NCBI GenBank assembly: GCA_016795035.1
Contig: JAEUIT010000045.1
Coordinates: 1-54,544 of the forward strand
Direction: 5' to 3'
Origin: Phycisphaerae bacterium
Lineage (GTDB): Bacteria > Planctomycetota > Phycisphaerae > Phycisphaerales > SM1A02
Length of the DNA stretch: 54,544 nucleotides
This document shows, piece by piece, positions 8,761-18,189 of the stretch. The stretch's first letter is position 1. Every line of letters starts with the position of its first letter. The notes under the pieces were generated by a model, which worked only from the letters and a program-made list of their open reading frames with translations, had not been told where the DNA came from and did not search any database. A program made the position numbers and the translations under genes.

Positions 8761-10323
8761 TCAGCACGGCCCCCAGCTTCCGAGCAGCGTTCCGAGGTCG
8801 GCCCCGTCGACCGTGCCGCTCGCGTCGAAGTCGCCCGTGCCCGAGCCGCCCCAGTTGCCGAGAAGCGCGCCGAGATCGGCGCCGTCGGTCGTGCCGTTGC
8901 CGTCGAGGTCGGTCGTGCAACGTGGAGCGGTGACGCTCAGCGTTGCAGGCGCGCTCGTCACCGAGCCGCATGCGTTCGCGACGACGACGTCGTAGGCCCC
9001 GGCGTCGCGCACCGACGCGGGCGCGATCAGGAGCGTTTCGCCGGTCGCGCCGCTGACCGGCCCGCCGTCGGCGAGGTCGACGCCGTCCTTCCGCCACTGG
9101 TACGTGAGCGGACCGGGGCCGCCGGCGACGACCGAGAAGGCCACGCGGTCACCGGGCAGCGCGACGACGTCGGACGGCGGTGCGACGATGCCGACGTACT
9201 CGTTGTAGAGGACGAAAACGTCGCCGGTCGAGAACGCGGCGAGCGCGATCTCGGGCGTCGCGTTCGCGTCGAAGTCGGCGATCGCGACGCCGAGGCTCGA
9301 CGCGAAGATCGGGACGTTGTTGGCGGGCGCGAACGTGCCGTCGCCCTGATTCAGGAGGATCGACACCGTCCCCTGCTCGTTGCCGGTCACGAGATCCGCG
9401 AAACCGTCGCCGTTGAAGTCGCTCGCCGCGACGTCATAGGGCCCCGCGCCGACGACGTACTCGACGTGCGGCGCGAACGTGCCGTCCCCCTGATTTCGCA
9501 GGACGGAGACCGTGTCGTTCTCGGCGAAGAAGCCGAGGTTCGCACCGGCGAGGTCGACGTCGCCGTCGTTGTCGAGATCGGCCGCCGCGAGTCCCACCGT
9601 CGCGTAGCCCGCGAGGTAGACGACCTGCCGCGCGAACGTGCCGTCGCCCTGGTTCAGGAGGATGCCGATCTCCGTGTTGAACTCACCGGTGCCGTAGTTC
9701 GACACGGCAACGTCGAGATCGCCGTCGAGATCGAAGTCGCCGCTCGCGAGGCCGTAGGGCGCATACCCGACGGGCGTGGGCGGGGCCGCGGCGAACGTGC
9801 CGTCGCCGGCGTTCACGAACGTCGTGACCGTCGACGACGACTGGCTGGCAACGAGGAGTTCGGGTGCGCCGTCGCCGGTGACGTCGGCGGCGTGGATGAA
9901 CGTCGGCTCGGGCGGCGCTTCGTAGAGAATCTGCGGCGCAAGCGCGCCGCCGCCGACATTCAGGAAGACGGAGATCGACGCGCCGGCGTAGTTCGTCACC
10001 GCGACGTCGGGCAGGCCGTCGCCGTTGAAGTCGCCGGCCGCGAGCCAGTACGGCCGATCGCCGGTGTCGTAGAAGACGCTCGCCGCGAAGGTGCCGTCGC
10101 CCTGGTTGAGAAGCACCGCGATCCGGTTGTCGAGCGCGGGATCGTGGTTGGCAACGACGAGATCGGGATAGCCGTCGAGGTTGAGGTCGGCGGCGGCGAC
10201 ATCGGACGGCTGGATGCCGACCGGGTACGGCGTGACGCCGAAGCAAACGTCGGCGTGGATCGTGGCGGAGAAGGACGCGGCGGCGGCGCTCGCGAGCGCG
10301 GCGAATGCGAGGGTCGGCTTCAT
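8761..10323 (-). CDS. Secreted FG-GAP protein with Ig-like domain and dockerin-like C-terminus
   Basis: From the N-terminus: a signal peptide (about 1-25), several FG-GAP repeats (DLNLDGYPDLVVANHD, DFNGDGLPDVAVTNY, DLDNDGDVDLAGANL, DFNGDGFADLVTGNE), an Ig-like domain (about 390-470, YQWRKDGVDLADGG) and a C-terminal pair of Asp-rich loops ending in GADLGTLLGSWGPC. That tail resembles type I dockerin repeats and is shared with the proteins at 19419 and 48287. The start at 10323 is chosen because GGAG lies 6 nt before it; the ATG four codons upstream has none. It is probably cell-surface or exported. The tail may be a sorting or anchoring signal, which is inference. Confidence 0.88.
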   Translation of the reverse strand: MKPTLAFAALASAAAASFSATIHADVCFGVTPYPVGIQPSDVAAADLNLDGYPDLVVANHDPALDNRIAVLLNQGDGTFAASVFYDTGDRPYWLAAGDFNGDGLPDVAVTNYAGASISVFLNVGGGALAPQILYEAPPEPTFIHAADVTGDGAPELLVASQSSSTVTTFVNAGDGTFAAAPPTPVGYAPYGLASGDFDLDGDLDVAVSNYGTGEFNTEIGILLNQGDGTFARQVVYLAGYATVGLAAADLDNDGDVDLAGANLGFFAENDTVSVLRNQGDGTFAPHVEYVVGAGPYDVAASDFNGDGFADLVTGNEQGTVSILLNQGDGTFAPANNVPIFASSLGVAIADFDANATPEIALAAFSTGDVFVLYNEYVGIVAPPSDVVALPGDRVAFSVVAGGPGPLTYQWRKDGVDLADGGPVSGATGETLLIAPASVRDAGAYDVVVANACGSVTSAPATLSVTAPRCTTDLDGNGTTDGADLGALLGNWGGSGTGDFDASGTVDGADLGTLLGSWGPC

Positions 10324-10468
10324 GAGAGACTCCATGGACGAATCGGCGCCGAGCGAGTGCCGCGCGGCAGATCGCCATGCGACGTCCGCCCCCGACGTTC
10401 ACGCGCCGATCGCGAAACCCCGCGAAATCGCCGCGGCTGCACCGTTTCGGCGCCGCGGGGCAGTCTGT

Positions 10469-10474
10469 TAGGCT
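10469..10474 (+). promoter_or_regulatory. Putative -10 (TAGGCT) of the sigma/kinase pair
   Basis: It lies 8 nt before the ATG at 10483 and fits the leaderless pattern seen elsewhere in the window. Confidence 0.35.
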
Positions 10475-10482
10475 TGGCCGCG

Positions 10483-11115
10483 ATGCCGAACGAGGAGCCG
10501 GCCAATGCGGGCGCGTCGCCCGACGCGACCCTCTCCGAGCGCGTCCGTCGCGCGGTCCGCGGCGACGCCGACGCGCTCAGCGACCTCCTCGCCGAACACG
10601 GCCCGCAGGTCGAACGGGGACTCGTGATCGCCAAGCAGTGGCGCCGCGCGCTCGAGCCCGCGGACATCATGCAAGTGACGTATCTCGAGGCCTTTCTCGA
10701 GATCGCCCGCTTCGATCCGAGCCGCGCGGCGGCGTTTCCCGCCTGGCTCGGGCGGCTTGCCGAGAACAACCTCCGCGACGCGATCCGCGGCCTTTCCCGC
10801 CAGAAGCGTGCGCCCGAGCGGCGCCTCGAGACGCACGCCGCCAACGCCGAGGCCTCGCGCGACCGGCTGCTCGAGACGCTCGCGGCGACGTCGTCGACGC
10901 CCAGCCGAAGCCTGCGCCGCGCCGAGGCGCATCGGCTCCTCGACCGCGCGATCGAGGACCTTCCGCTCGACTACCAGACCGTCATTCGCGCGTACGACCT
11001 CGAGGGCCGCTCGATCGAGGACGTCGCCCGCGACCTCGGCCGCTCCCCCGGCGCGGTGCACATGCTGCGGGCCCGCGCGTTTCAGCGGCTGGGCGCGCTT
11101 TTGGGCTCGATGTAG
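10483..11115 (+). CDS. ECF-like RNA polymerase sigma factor (kinase-associated type)
   Basis: The 210-residue protein has a region 2 (about 45-105, IMQVTYLEAFLEIARFDP and AWLGRLAENNLRDAIRGL) and a region 4 helix-turn-helix (about 155-205, LPLDYQTVIRAYDLEGRSIEDVARDLGRS). It should direct RNA polymerase to a specific promoter set. It starts 51 bp before a Ser/Thr kinase gene on the same strand. Planctomycetes carry many such sigma/kinase pairs, in which phosphorylation probably controls the sigma factor; no anti-sigma gene is present here. No Shine-Dalgarno is visible and the start is probably leaderless. Confidence 0.88.
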   Translation: MPNEEPANAGASPDATLSERVRRAVRGDADALSDLLAEHGPQVERGLVIAKQWRRALEPADIMQVTYLEAFLEIARFDPSRAAAFPAWLGRLAENNLRDAIRGLSRQKRAPERRLETHAANAEASRDRLLETLAATSSTPSRSLRRAEAHRLLDRAIEDLPLDYQTVIRAYDLEGRSIEDVARDLGRSPGAVHMLRARAFQRLGALLGSM

Positions 11116-11166
11116 CCATCGCCGCGTGAATCGCCCCGCTCGCCGTCGCATTCGTCTCGCTTGTCG

Positions 11167-13764
11167 ATGCATCCCTCCCCCGACACCGCTCGCTCCCCCG
11201 AAACGCCCGGCGCGCCTGCCGGCACCGATCATCGCGATCTGATCGACCGCGCGCGGCGTCAGGCGGCCGACGCGCGACGACGACGCGACGCCTGGCAGGA
11301 CACCTCGAGCGACGGCAGCAACGCGGAGTGGTGCGAACTCCCGATCGAGCCCGACCTGATCGCCGGCTATCGCCTCCTCGACGACGTGCATCGCGGCGGG
11401 CAAGGGCTGGTCATGCGGGCGATCCAGGTCTCGACCGGCCGCACCGTCGCGGTGAAGGTGCTCGGTCGCGGCACCTTCGCGTCGCCTGGCGAACGCGTGC
11501 GCTTCGAGCGCGAGATCGAGATCCTGAGTTCGCTCTCGGCGCCGGGCATCGTCCGGATCATCGACCGCGGCGAGGCCCGCGGTCTCTGGTGGTTCTCGAT
11601 GGATTTCGTCGACGGCGTCCCGCTCGACGAGTACGCCCGGCGGCTCAGCCTCGACGACGAGGGCCGGCGCGAGATCCTCGCGCTCTTCGTGCGCGTGGCG
11701 CGGGCGGTGCACGCGGCGCATCTGCGCGGCGTGATCCACCGCGACCTCAAGCCCCGCAACATCCTCGTCGACGCCGACGGCGCGCCGCACGTCGTCGACT
11801 TCGGGCTCGCGAAGGACCTTCGATCGGCTGCAACGGAGAGCGCCGAGGGCGGCTTCGTCGGCACGCTTCCGTGGGCCGCGCCCGAGCAGGTTCCCGGCTC
11901 GACGGCCCATCCCGACGTGCGCACCGACGTCTACGCGCTCGGCGTGGTCCTCTATCAGGCGCTGACCGAACGCTTCCCCTACCGCGTGATCGGCCCGCTG
12001 CACGAGGTGTCCGAAGCGATCGGACGCACGCCTCCCGCGCCGCCGAGCGTGCACGATCCGGCGCTCAAGGGCGATCTCGAGACGATCGTCCTCACGTGCC
12101 TTCAGAAGGATCCCGCGCGGCGATACCAGTCCGCGGCCGCGCTCGCGGAGGACCTCGAGCGCGTCCTCGAGGGCGAGCCGATCCAGGCGCGGCGCGACTC
12201 GCTCGGATACCTCGCGCGCCGCTGGATGCGCACGCACCGCGCGGCGACGGCGCTCGCGCTCGTCGCCGCGGCGCTCGTCGTGGCGTTTGCCGTCACGACG
12301 ACGGCGCTCTGGCGATCGGCGAGCGACGCGCGCGACCGTGCCGAATCGGAAGCGCGGAAGTCGACCGCGGTGCTCGCATTCCTCGAAGGCGCGCTCCGCG
12401 CCGCCGATCCCGGCGGGGCCCGCGCGGCCGGCGAGAACCTCACGATGGCCGAGTTCGCCGCGACCGCCGCGCGGGAGCTCGACGATCCCCACGCGGTGCG
12501 CGATCCCGAGACCGACGCCGCGATCCGGATGACGCTCGCGGAGACGCTCGCCGCGCTCGGCCGCTTCGACGACGCGAAGGCGCAGGCCGAGCGCGCGTAC
12601 GAGCGCCGCCGTGGCGTCCTCGGCGACGCCCACGTCGACACCGCGAAGAGCCTCGTCCTCCTCGGCTCGCTCGAGCGCTCCGGCGGCAACGTGGAGCTCG
12701 GGCGCGAGCGCGCCGAGCGCGGGCTCCGCGGCATCGTGGCTGCCCACGCCGGGCGCGACCACGACGATGCCGTCGAAGCGTGGCGCGCCGTCGCGTGGCA
12801 GCGGAACCGCGCGCGCGATCAGGCGGGCGCGCTCGCGGCCATGCGCGAAGCGGTCGCGATGCGCGAGCGGCTCGACGGCGCCGACGCCGTCTCCACGTTG
12901 CAGCTTCGCCTCGACCTCGCGATTCTCGCGCACGACGCGGCGACGATCGACGACCTGCGCGCGATTCGGACGCGTCTCGAGGAGCGTCTCGGCCGCGGAC
13001 ATCGCGACGTCATCACCGCCACGCGGATGCTGAGCGGCATGCTCGTAATGCGGGGCGACCTCGACGGCGCGGAATCGCTCGCCCGCGAGGCGCTCGACGG
13101 CTTCGTGGCGACCTACGGCGCTCGGCATTCATTGGCGCTCGACGCTCGGCTGTCGCTCGCCGGGCTTCGCGCCCGACGCGGCGACCTCGACGGCTCGCGG
13201 CGCCTCCTCGAGGACGGGCTCGCCGACGCCCGCGTCGCGTACGGCGACCCGAGCCACGGCCTCGCGCAGTACCTCGTCGCGATCGGCGGCTCGCAGTGGC
13301 AGGCGGGCAACGCGGAGTTGGCGCAGCCCTCCCTCGAGGAGGCGCTCGCGATGATGCGGCAGGTGCGGAGTGACGCCTCGGCGGACGGCGCGAAGGCGCG
13401 CGTCGGACTCGCGGGCCTCGCGCTCCGTGCCGGCGACGTGGCAGAGGCGGAGAAGCTCGCGACGGAGACGGTCGCGCTCGAGCCGGCCCTCGGCGGCACC
13501 CCGCTCTGGTCGACGGCGGAGGCGCGCTGCATCCTCGGCCGCGTGCGGCTTCGCGCGAAGGCGTTTGCGGACGCGGAGCGTTTCCTCACCGAGGGCTTTG
13601 CCGCCCTCGAACGCTTCCCCGCGTGGGCGGCCCCCTACCGCCGCGACGCCGCCCGCTCGCTCGCCGACCTCTACGAGGACTGGTCGCGCGCGGAGCCCTC
13701 GCCCGATCGGACCGCGGCCGCCGCCGCCTGGCGCGCGCGGGCCGAGCGTGAGGCGAGCCCCTGA
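11167..13764 (+). CDS. Membrane Ser/Thr protein kinase with TPR-like C-terminal region
   Basis: The kinase domain spans about 65-335 and looks active: Lys97 in VAVKVL, HRDLKPRN at 191-198, DFG at 211-213, APE at 238-240. A transmembrane helix at about 359-383 separates it from some 480 residues of helical TPR-like repeats (LGSLERSGGNVELGRERAERGL, AREALDGFVATYG, RRLLEDGLADA). These would lie outside the membrane if the kinase is cytosolic. The start is the ATG at 11167; a TTG two codons earlier is also possible. Its place just behind the sigma gene suggests that the kinase signals an external cue to that sigma factor, by analogy with other planctomycete pairs. Confidence 0.93.
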   Translation: MHPSPDTARSPETPGAPAGTDHRDLIDRARRQAADARRRRDAWQDTSSDGSNAEWCELPIEPDLIAGYRLLDDVHRGGQGLVMRAIQVSTGRTVAVKVLGRGTFASPGERVRFEREIEILSSLSAPGIVRIIDRGEARGLWWFSMDFVDGVPLDEYARRLSLDDEGRREILALFVRVARAVHAAHLRGVIHRDLKPRNILVDADGAPHVVDFGLAKDLRSAATESAEGGFVGTLPWAAPEQVPGSTAHPDVRTDVYALGVVLYQALTERFPYRVIGPLHEVSEAIGRTPPAPPSVHDPALKGDLETIVLTCLQKDPARRYQSAAALAEDLERVLEGEPIQARRDSLGYLARRWMRTHRAATALALVAAALVVAFAVTTTALWRSASDARDRAESEARKSTAVLAFLEGALRAADPGGARAAGENLTMAEFAATAARELDDPHAVRDPETDAAIRMTLAETLAALGRFDDAKAQAERAYERRRGVLGDAHVDTAKSLVLLGSLERSGGNVELGRERAERGLRGIVAAHAGRDHDDAVEAWRAVAWQRNRARDQAGALAAMREAVAMRERLDGADAVSTLQLRLDLAILAHDAATIDDLRAIRTRLEERLGRGHRDVITATRMLSGMLVMRGDLDGAESLAREALDGFVATYGARHSLALDARLSLAGLRARRGDLDGSRRLLEDGLADARVAYGDPSHGLAQYLVAIGGSQWQAGNAELAQPSLEEALAMMRQVRSDASADGAKARVGLAGLALRAGDVAEAEKLATETVALEPALGGTPLWSTAEARCILGRVRLRAKAFADAERFLTEGFAALERFPAWAAPYRRDAARSLADLYEDWSRAEPSPDRTAAAAAWRARAEREASP

Positions 13765-13813
13765 GACAACTTCTCAGACGCAACCCCCGCGACGCAGCCA
13801 AGCGAGTTCGCCG

Positions 13814-13819
13814 TACACT
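13814..13819 (+). promoter_or_regulatory. Putative -10 (TACACT), leaderless
   Basis: It lies 6 nt before the ATG at 13826, and no Shine-Dalgarno is present. Confidence 0.45.
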
Positions 13820-13825
13820 CGCGCC

Positions 13826-14140
13826 ATGCGATTCGCCATCACCTCTCTCGCCGTCGTCCTTCTCAGCCTCACCGCCTGTTCGTCCGCGCCGAAAGGCCAA
13901 GCGTCGGCCGAAGACGAGTCGATGTGCAAGGAAGTGAAGCCGGGCGTGGTGACGAGCGTGAACCACTACTGCGCCGTCGTCAACGACGATCCGGTCGATC
14001 CCGTGATCGTCACCGAGTTCGAGGGCCAGAAGGTCGGCTTCTGCTGCAAGGGCTGCGTGCCGCGCTGGAACGCGATGACGACCGACCAGAAGCGCGCGGC
14101 GCTCGCGGCGGCCGTGGCAAAGGGCAAGCCGTCGGCGTAA
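13826..14140 (+). CDS. Small lipoprotein with YHS/TRASH-like metal-binding motif
   Basis: The 104-residue protein has a lipobox (LLSLTAC, Cys about 19), so it is probably anchored by a lipid outside the cytoplasm. The mature part has Cys33 (DESMCKEV), a Cys after NHY, and CCKGC near residue 73 within FEGQKVGFCCKGCVPRW. This spacing is typical of YHS/TRASH-like modules that bind heavy metals such as copper, although the YHS triplet itself is not intact. A role in metal sensing or scavenging is inferred. The gene stands alone between the kinase gene and a convergent zinc-ribbon gene. Confidence 0.8.
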   Translation: MRFAITSLAVVLLSLTACSSAPKGQASAEDESMCKEVKPGVVTSVNHYCAVVNDDPVDPVIVTEFEGQKVGFCCKGCVPRWNAMTTDQKRAALAAAVAKGKPSA

Positions 14141-14241
14141 GCGGGATCCCTCCGTCTCGGTCTTGGTCTGGGCGTCCTTCTCGTCGCTGACGTCTTGCGT
14201 CGTCTCGGTGTCCGCGTTGGCGTCGACGCGCACCCTACCGA
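14141..14241. repeat. Low-complexity hexamer-like GTCTCG/GGTCTT patch
   Basis: A 101-bp gap between convergent genes. It holds loosely repeated GTCTCG/GGTCTT/GGTCTG units (14153-14175) reminiscent of the arms of the inverted repeat at 20407-20591. The adjoining (GGTTTC)-type tandem DNA at 14277-14300 is coding and specifies the PKPKPK tail of the next gene. Confidence 0.35.
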
Positions 14242-15015
14242 TCACCCCTTCGGCTTCGACTTCGGCGTGGGGTTCTGCTTCGGTTTCGGCTTCGGTTTCG
14301 GCGCCGCCACGATCCACGCGACGACCACGCCGCCCGTGACCACCGCCGTCGTCAGGACGAGGTCCGCACGCTCGCGATCGCGAACCTGATAGGTCGTCTC
14401 GCGCCGGACGTACGCCGCAATCGCCACCGTCGCGGCGACGATCACGAACGCGACACCGAGCCACGACACCGGACGGACGAGCCGCCAGTGCGGAAGCTCG
14501 GCGGGCGCGGTGAGCGCGTGGGCCGGCGGGGCCTCCTCCGGTTCCGCGTCGCAGCGCCAGCACGTCTCGAAAGTGCCGGGCAGCGTTTCGCCGCAGCGCT
14601 CGCACGTCCACGTCGGAGGATCGACGACTTCCTCGCGCGGCGCGACGAAGCGACGTCCGCACTCCGGACAGCGGCCGCCGCCCGCGGCGAACGCATCGCG
14701 GACGGTCACGAGCGGATACCGGCACGTTCCGCAGTGCATCCAGACCGTCACGAGGTCGTCGCGCTCGCCGCGTTGCGTCCCGATCGGGCGAAGGATCGTC
14801 GCGTCGCGGATCTCCTCCCAGAAGGCGCGGGCGCGCGGCTCTTCGGTGGCGTCGACCGAGATCGTGAACTCCATCCAGTCGAGGGTCCCGGCCGCACCGG
14901 TGTGGAGCGCCTCGGGAAGGTCGGCGACCGCGTCGAACCCGTTCCGGCAGAAGACGGCGGCGATGTCGCGGGCCCGCTCGGACCCGATCACCTTGGCAAT
15001 CGGCACACGGTCCAT
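14242..15015 (-). CDS. Zinc-ribbon membrane protein of unknown function with Lys/Pro tail
   Basis: The 257-residue protein has an unassigned N-terminal domain (about 1-95, VPIAKVIGSERARDIAAVFC). Two zinc-binding knuckle pairs follow (CGTCRYPL with CPECGRRF, and CERCGETL with CWRCDAEP, about 96-165). Two transmembrane helices come next (about 183-202 and 218-240), and the tail is PKPKPKPKQNPTPKSKPKG. The start at 15015 is chosen because a TACCAT box sits 8 nt upstream; a longer frame would overlap the preceding gene. The Lys/Pro tail is encoded by a hexanucleotide tandem repeat, so its length may vary between strains. It follows the 15051-17462 gene on the same strand with a 35-bp gap. Confidence 0.75.
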   Translation of the reverse strand: MDRVPIAKVIGSERARDIAAVFCRNGFDAVADLPEALHTGAAGTLDWMEFTISVDATEEPRARAFWEEIRDATILRPIGTQRGERDDLVTVWMHCGTCRYPLVTVRDAFAAGGGRCPECGRRFVAPREEVVDPPTWTCERCGETLPGTFETCWRCDAEPEEAPPAHALTAPAELPHWRLVRPVSWLGVAFVIVAATVAIAAYVRRETTYQVRDRERADLVLTTAVVTGGVVVAWIVAAPKPKPKPKQNPTPKSKPKG

Positions 15016-15023
15016 CGGCGACG

Positions 15024-15029
15024 ATGGTA
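15024..15029 (-). promoter_or_regulatory. Putative -10 (TACCAT), leaderless
   Basis: Read on the minus strand, the box is 8 nt before the start codon at 15015. An intergenic CGTTGCAG octamer lies immediately upstream (15031-15038). Confidence 0.4.
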
Positions 15030-15050
15030 CCTGCAACGAGGAGGCAATGC

Positions 15051-17462
15051 CTACCGCGTCGCGGACGCCGACGGTTCGCACTCGATCCGCACGGCGCACT
15101 CCGCCAGCTCCGACACCGCACGGCGCCGTTGGCCGAGCCGCTCGAGCTCGGGATCGACCCCCTGCACCGCCGCCTGCAACGCGGAGTTCGCGCGGGTCCG
15201 CAAGGCACTGCGGAGCGCCGCGTCGCGCTCGTGGAACCGGGCCGTGATCGCCGAGACGTCGCAGGGCGCCGCACGAAGCGCGACGCGCGCCGGCGGCACG
15301 CCCGAGAGCACCGCGCGATAGGCCATGCTGTCCCAGAGTTCATCGATGGCGTCCCGCTCGTCGGGCGCCGCGGCGCGAATCGCGTCGATGACCGCGTCGG
15401 CCGCGGCGGCGCACGGCGCCCGATGCGGAAGGTCGGCGGCCTTCGCGGCGCGCCGCGCCTCCGCGAGTTGCCGTTCGCGCGGACCGTCCGGGTCCTTCCG
15501 TGCCCACATGAGCGCGTCGGAGAGCGCGAGCCACGCCAGCGTCTTTTCCTCGACCGCGTCGCTGCGGGCACGACTCGTCGTTGCAAGGGCCTCGAGCGCC
15601 GCCGCGACCGGCACGATCGAGTCCGCACGACGCCCGGCAAGCAGGGCGACGGCGATGCCGCCGGGATTCGCGAGGTCGCGCTCGTCCAACGAGTCGCGGT
15701 CGAGCGCCCGCCACGCGACGCGCTCGCGGTCGATGGCGCGGAGCGCGCGCGCGAGGCGCAGCCGCGCGTGCACGTCGGGATCGTTCGTCAGCGCCGCGAG
15801 CGCGTCGAACATCGACTCTTCCAGCCGTCGGAGGTCGTGTCGGGCGGGAATCGTCTGGGCGGCGAGGGTCGACGCATACGACGCGCGATGCACGTACCCC
15901 GAGCCGTCCATCGTCCACGTGAGGAGGCCGGGGGCGTACTCGGGAATCTCCGCGAGCCGCTCGCGATAGCGCGCGTCGGCGTCGTCACGCAGCGTGCGCG
16001 CCGTCGCGAGCAAGTCGAGGTTCGTCGCCTCGTCCGTCCCGACAACGAACTGCATGAGGCGGTCGAAGTCCGGCGCGTTGATGACACCCTCGTCGAGCCA
16101 CAGCCGATCGGCGTTCGCCGAGGAGAAGAGCGTGGGCGTGCGGGGCGGCGACCACTGCGGCGTCGGCCGTCGGCGACGCTCGACGGCAAGCTCCCTCTTC
16201 GTCGCCGCGCTGAACCGATCCCACAGCTCCGTGGTGCGGGGGCCGTCCGCACCGCCGAGGACCGCACGGATCTCGTTCCACACCGCGACCTTCGCCTCGC
16301 TTCGCTCGCGCTCGAGCTCCTCCCGTGCGGCGAGCTCGGCACCCGCGTGCACGGCGTCGGCCCACCATCCGCTGCCGCCGAGCGGCCAGTGCGCGACCAT
16401 CGACACCTTGGCGCCGGCGGCCGCAATGCGCCGAACGATCGCGGCATCACGCCGCCGCCAGGCGTCGACGGCCTGCTGAATCCTCTGCCGTTCCTCTGGC
16501 GTCGTGCCCGCGGGCTCGGCGTCGAGGAAGCGCGCGTACGCCAACGGCGAGTCGGCCGTGTCGGCAAGTTCAACGTCCGTCTCGCGGGCGAGGAGCCACC
16601 CGCGCAAGGTCTCGGCGGACGACGTCGGCAAGCGGAGCGCGATCGCCTCGGCAAGCGCGCGGGTCGCGGCGATCTCGCGCTCGACGAGCGCGACGTAAGG
16701 CGCCGAGATCGGCGTCCAGAGATCGAACACGCGGGCGATGTTGGGATTGTCGCCGCCGTGGAGCGACTCGACCGTGAGACCTTCCGTCGCGATGGCGTCT
16801 TCGAGCGCCGACTCGGCGCGACGCCACGCGGCGATGCGTTCGCGCGCCCGCGCGAGGCGCGCGGCCGCTTCCGCGCGAAGCAGCTCGTCGATCGCGCGAC
16901 GTTCGTCGGCCGTGATCGGTGCGAGATCCATCGCGGCGCGAACGAGCGGCTCCACGTCCACGATCCTGCGGAAGACGAGCGCGTTGGTCGCGGGCCGCTG
17001 CTCCAACTCCCAGCGAATCGCCGCGCGCCGCGCGACCGGCGCGAGCTCCGGCGCCGTGGTCTCCCAGCGCGCCGCAAGGCCGTCGAAGAACGCGCGATCG
17101 AGGGCGACGACCAGGTCGGAGGCCGCGTCGCGAATCGCCCGCACCGGCGCCGGCTTGAGCGTCGGCCAGTTCATCCACCCTTGCGTCGGCATCGCCTCGA
17201 GAAGCTCGCGCTGGCGCGGCTCGACCTCGCGCTCGACGCGATCGAGGTGCGCGAGGTAGAGCTCCTCGACGTCGCGCCACGCGGCGGGCGTCAGTGCCTG
17301 TCCCCCGTCGAGCCCCCGGTCGAGTTCGGCGACCAGCACACCCTCGACGTCGTACGGTTCGATCGTGCGGGGAAGCGCCGTGCGCTCGCCCGCGACCGCC
17401 GGTCCGACCGCGATCAGGAGCGGAAGAAGGAGGCCGACCAGGATCGTGAGGATGGGCGGCAT
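15051..17462 (-). CDS. Large secreted helical protein of unknown function (803 aa)
   Basis: A signal peptide is clear (MPPILTILVGLLLPLLIAVG, cleavage likely after VAG near residue 25). The rest is almost entirely predicted helix, rich in Ala, Arg and Glu, with coiled-coil-like stretches such as RAEAAARLARARERIAAWRR around 190-215. I recognise no enzymatic motif. Length and composition suggest a periplasmic or outer structural protein, which is a guess. It is followed after 35 bp by a zinc-ribbon membrane gene, possibly in one transcript, although that gene has its own -10-like box. Upstream it is divergent from the 17632 gene. Confidence 0.72.
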   Translation of the reverse strand: MPPILTILVGLLLPLLIAVGPAVAGERTALPRTIEPYDVEGVLVAELDRGLDGGQALTPAAWRDVEELYLAHLDRVEREVEPRQRELLEAMPTQGWMNWPTLKPAPVRAIRDAASDLVVALDRAFFDGLAARWETTAPELAPVARRAAIRWELEQRPATNALVFRRIVDVEPLVRAAMDLAPITADERRAIDELLRAEAAARLARARERIAAWRRAESALEDAIATEGLTVESLHGGDNPNIARVFDLWTPISAPYVALVEREIAATRALAEAIALRLPTSSAETLRGWLLARETDVELADTADSPLAYARFLDAEPAGTTPEERQRIQQAVDAWRRRDAAIVRRIAAAGAKVSMVAHWPLGGSGWWADAVHAGAELAAREELERERSEAKVAVWNEIRAVLGGADGPRTTELWDRFSAATKRELAVERRRRPTPQWSPPRTPTLFSSANADRLWLDEGVINAPDFDRLMQFVVGTDEATNLDLLATARTLRDDADARYRERLAEIPEYAPGLLTWTMDGSGYVHRASYASTLAAQTIPARHDLRRLEESMFDALAALTNDPDVHARLRLARALRAIDRERVAWRALDRDSLDERDLANPGGIAVALLAGRRADSIVPVAAALEALATTSRARSDAVEEKTLAWLALSDALMWARKDPDGPRERQLAEARRAAKAADLPHRAPCAAAADAVIDAIRAAAPDERDAIDELWDSMAYRAVLSGVPPARVALRAAPCDVSAITARFHERDAALRSALRTRANSALQAAVQGVDPELERLGQRRRAVSELAECAVRIECEPSASATR

Positions 17463-17631
17463 GGGAGGAGCGTCGATCGCACGGTCCTGGCCCGCAAGGG
17501 TCGGTTCGCCGCCTGTGACGAGCCCGTGACGAAGGCTAACAGCGCGCGGGTGCCGCCGGTGTTGGTGCAGTCGCGCGCCCTGTGCCGATAGGGTCAGCCT
17601 CCTCCTCCGCTCCTCCCCTCAGGAGACCCCC

Positions 17632-18189
17632 ATGACCGACCTGACCGCCCTCTGGCTCCCCATCCTCGTGAGCGCCGTCGTCCTCTTCGTCCTGAGTTCC
17701 GTCATCTGGATGGCGCTCCCGATCCACAAGAAGGACTACCAAGGCCTGAAGAACGAGGCCGCCGTGATGGAGGTGATGAAGCGCGAGTCGCTCGAGCCCG
17801 GCATCTACTGCTATCCCTGGTGCCCGGGCAATCCCAACGACGAGGCGTCGAAGGAGAAGATGCGGCTCGGCCCGTGGGGACAGATCCTCGTTGCAGGCGG
17901 ACCGCCGACCTTCGGACGAACGCTCGGACTCTGGTTCGTGCACCTCCTCGTGGTCGGCACGGTCGTCGGCTACATCACCGGCCTCGCGGTGCCGCGCGGC
18001 GCGGAGTTCCTGCGCGTCTTCCAGGTCGCCGGCACCGCGGCGCTCCTCGCCTACGGCGGCAGCCTCGTGCCGAAGTACATCTGGGAAGGGAAGCCGTGGC
18101 GCACGTTCGCCGGATCGGTCTTCGACTGCGCGGTGTACACGCTCGCGACCGGCGCGGTGTTCGCGTTCCTCTGGCCGAAGGCGTTCTGA
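17632..18189 (+). CDS. Conserved-looking membrane protein of unknown function (185 aa)
   Basis: Four hydrophobic helices are visible: about 6-30, 102-122, 130-150 and 160-182. A charged loop between the first and second holds YCYPWCPGNP (about 60-69), whose two Cys could bind a metal or form a disulphide. The start at 17632 follows GGAG at suitable spacing. The family seems familiar from planctomycete genomes as an unnamed membrane protein, but I cannot assign a role. It converges with the 18228 gene, 38 bp apart, across a hairpin that includes both stop codons. Confidence 0.75.
   Translation: MTDLTALWLPILVSAVVLFVLSSVIWMALPIHKKDYQGLKNEAAVMEVMKRESLEPGIYCYPWCPGNPNDEASKEKMRLGPWGQILVAGGPPTFGRTLGLWFVHLLVVGTVVGYITGLAVPRGAEFLRVFQVAGTAALLAYGGSLVPKYIWEGKPWRTFAGSVFDCAVYTLATGAVFAFLWPKAF

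Noticed and set aside
14141..15640. Minus-strand frame with an acidic repeat (TETE-type) and Arg-rich body
   Set aside because: It is a shifted frame of the zinc-ribbon gene and the 803-residue gene. The acidic repeat is only the hexamer-like DNA read in another frame.
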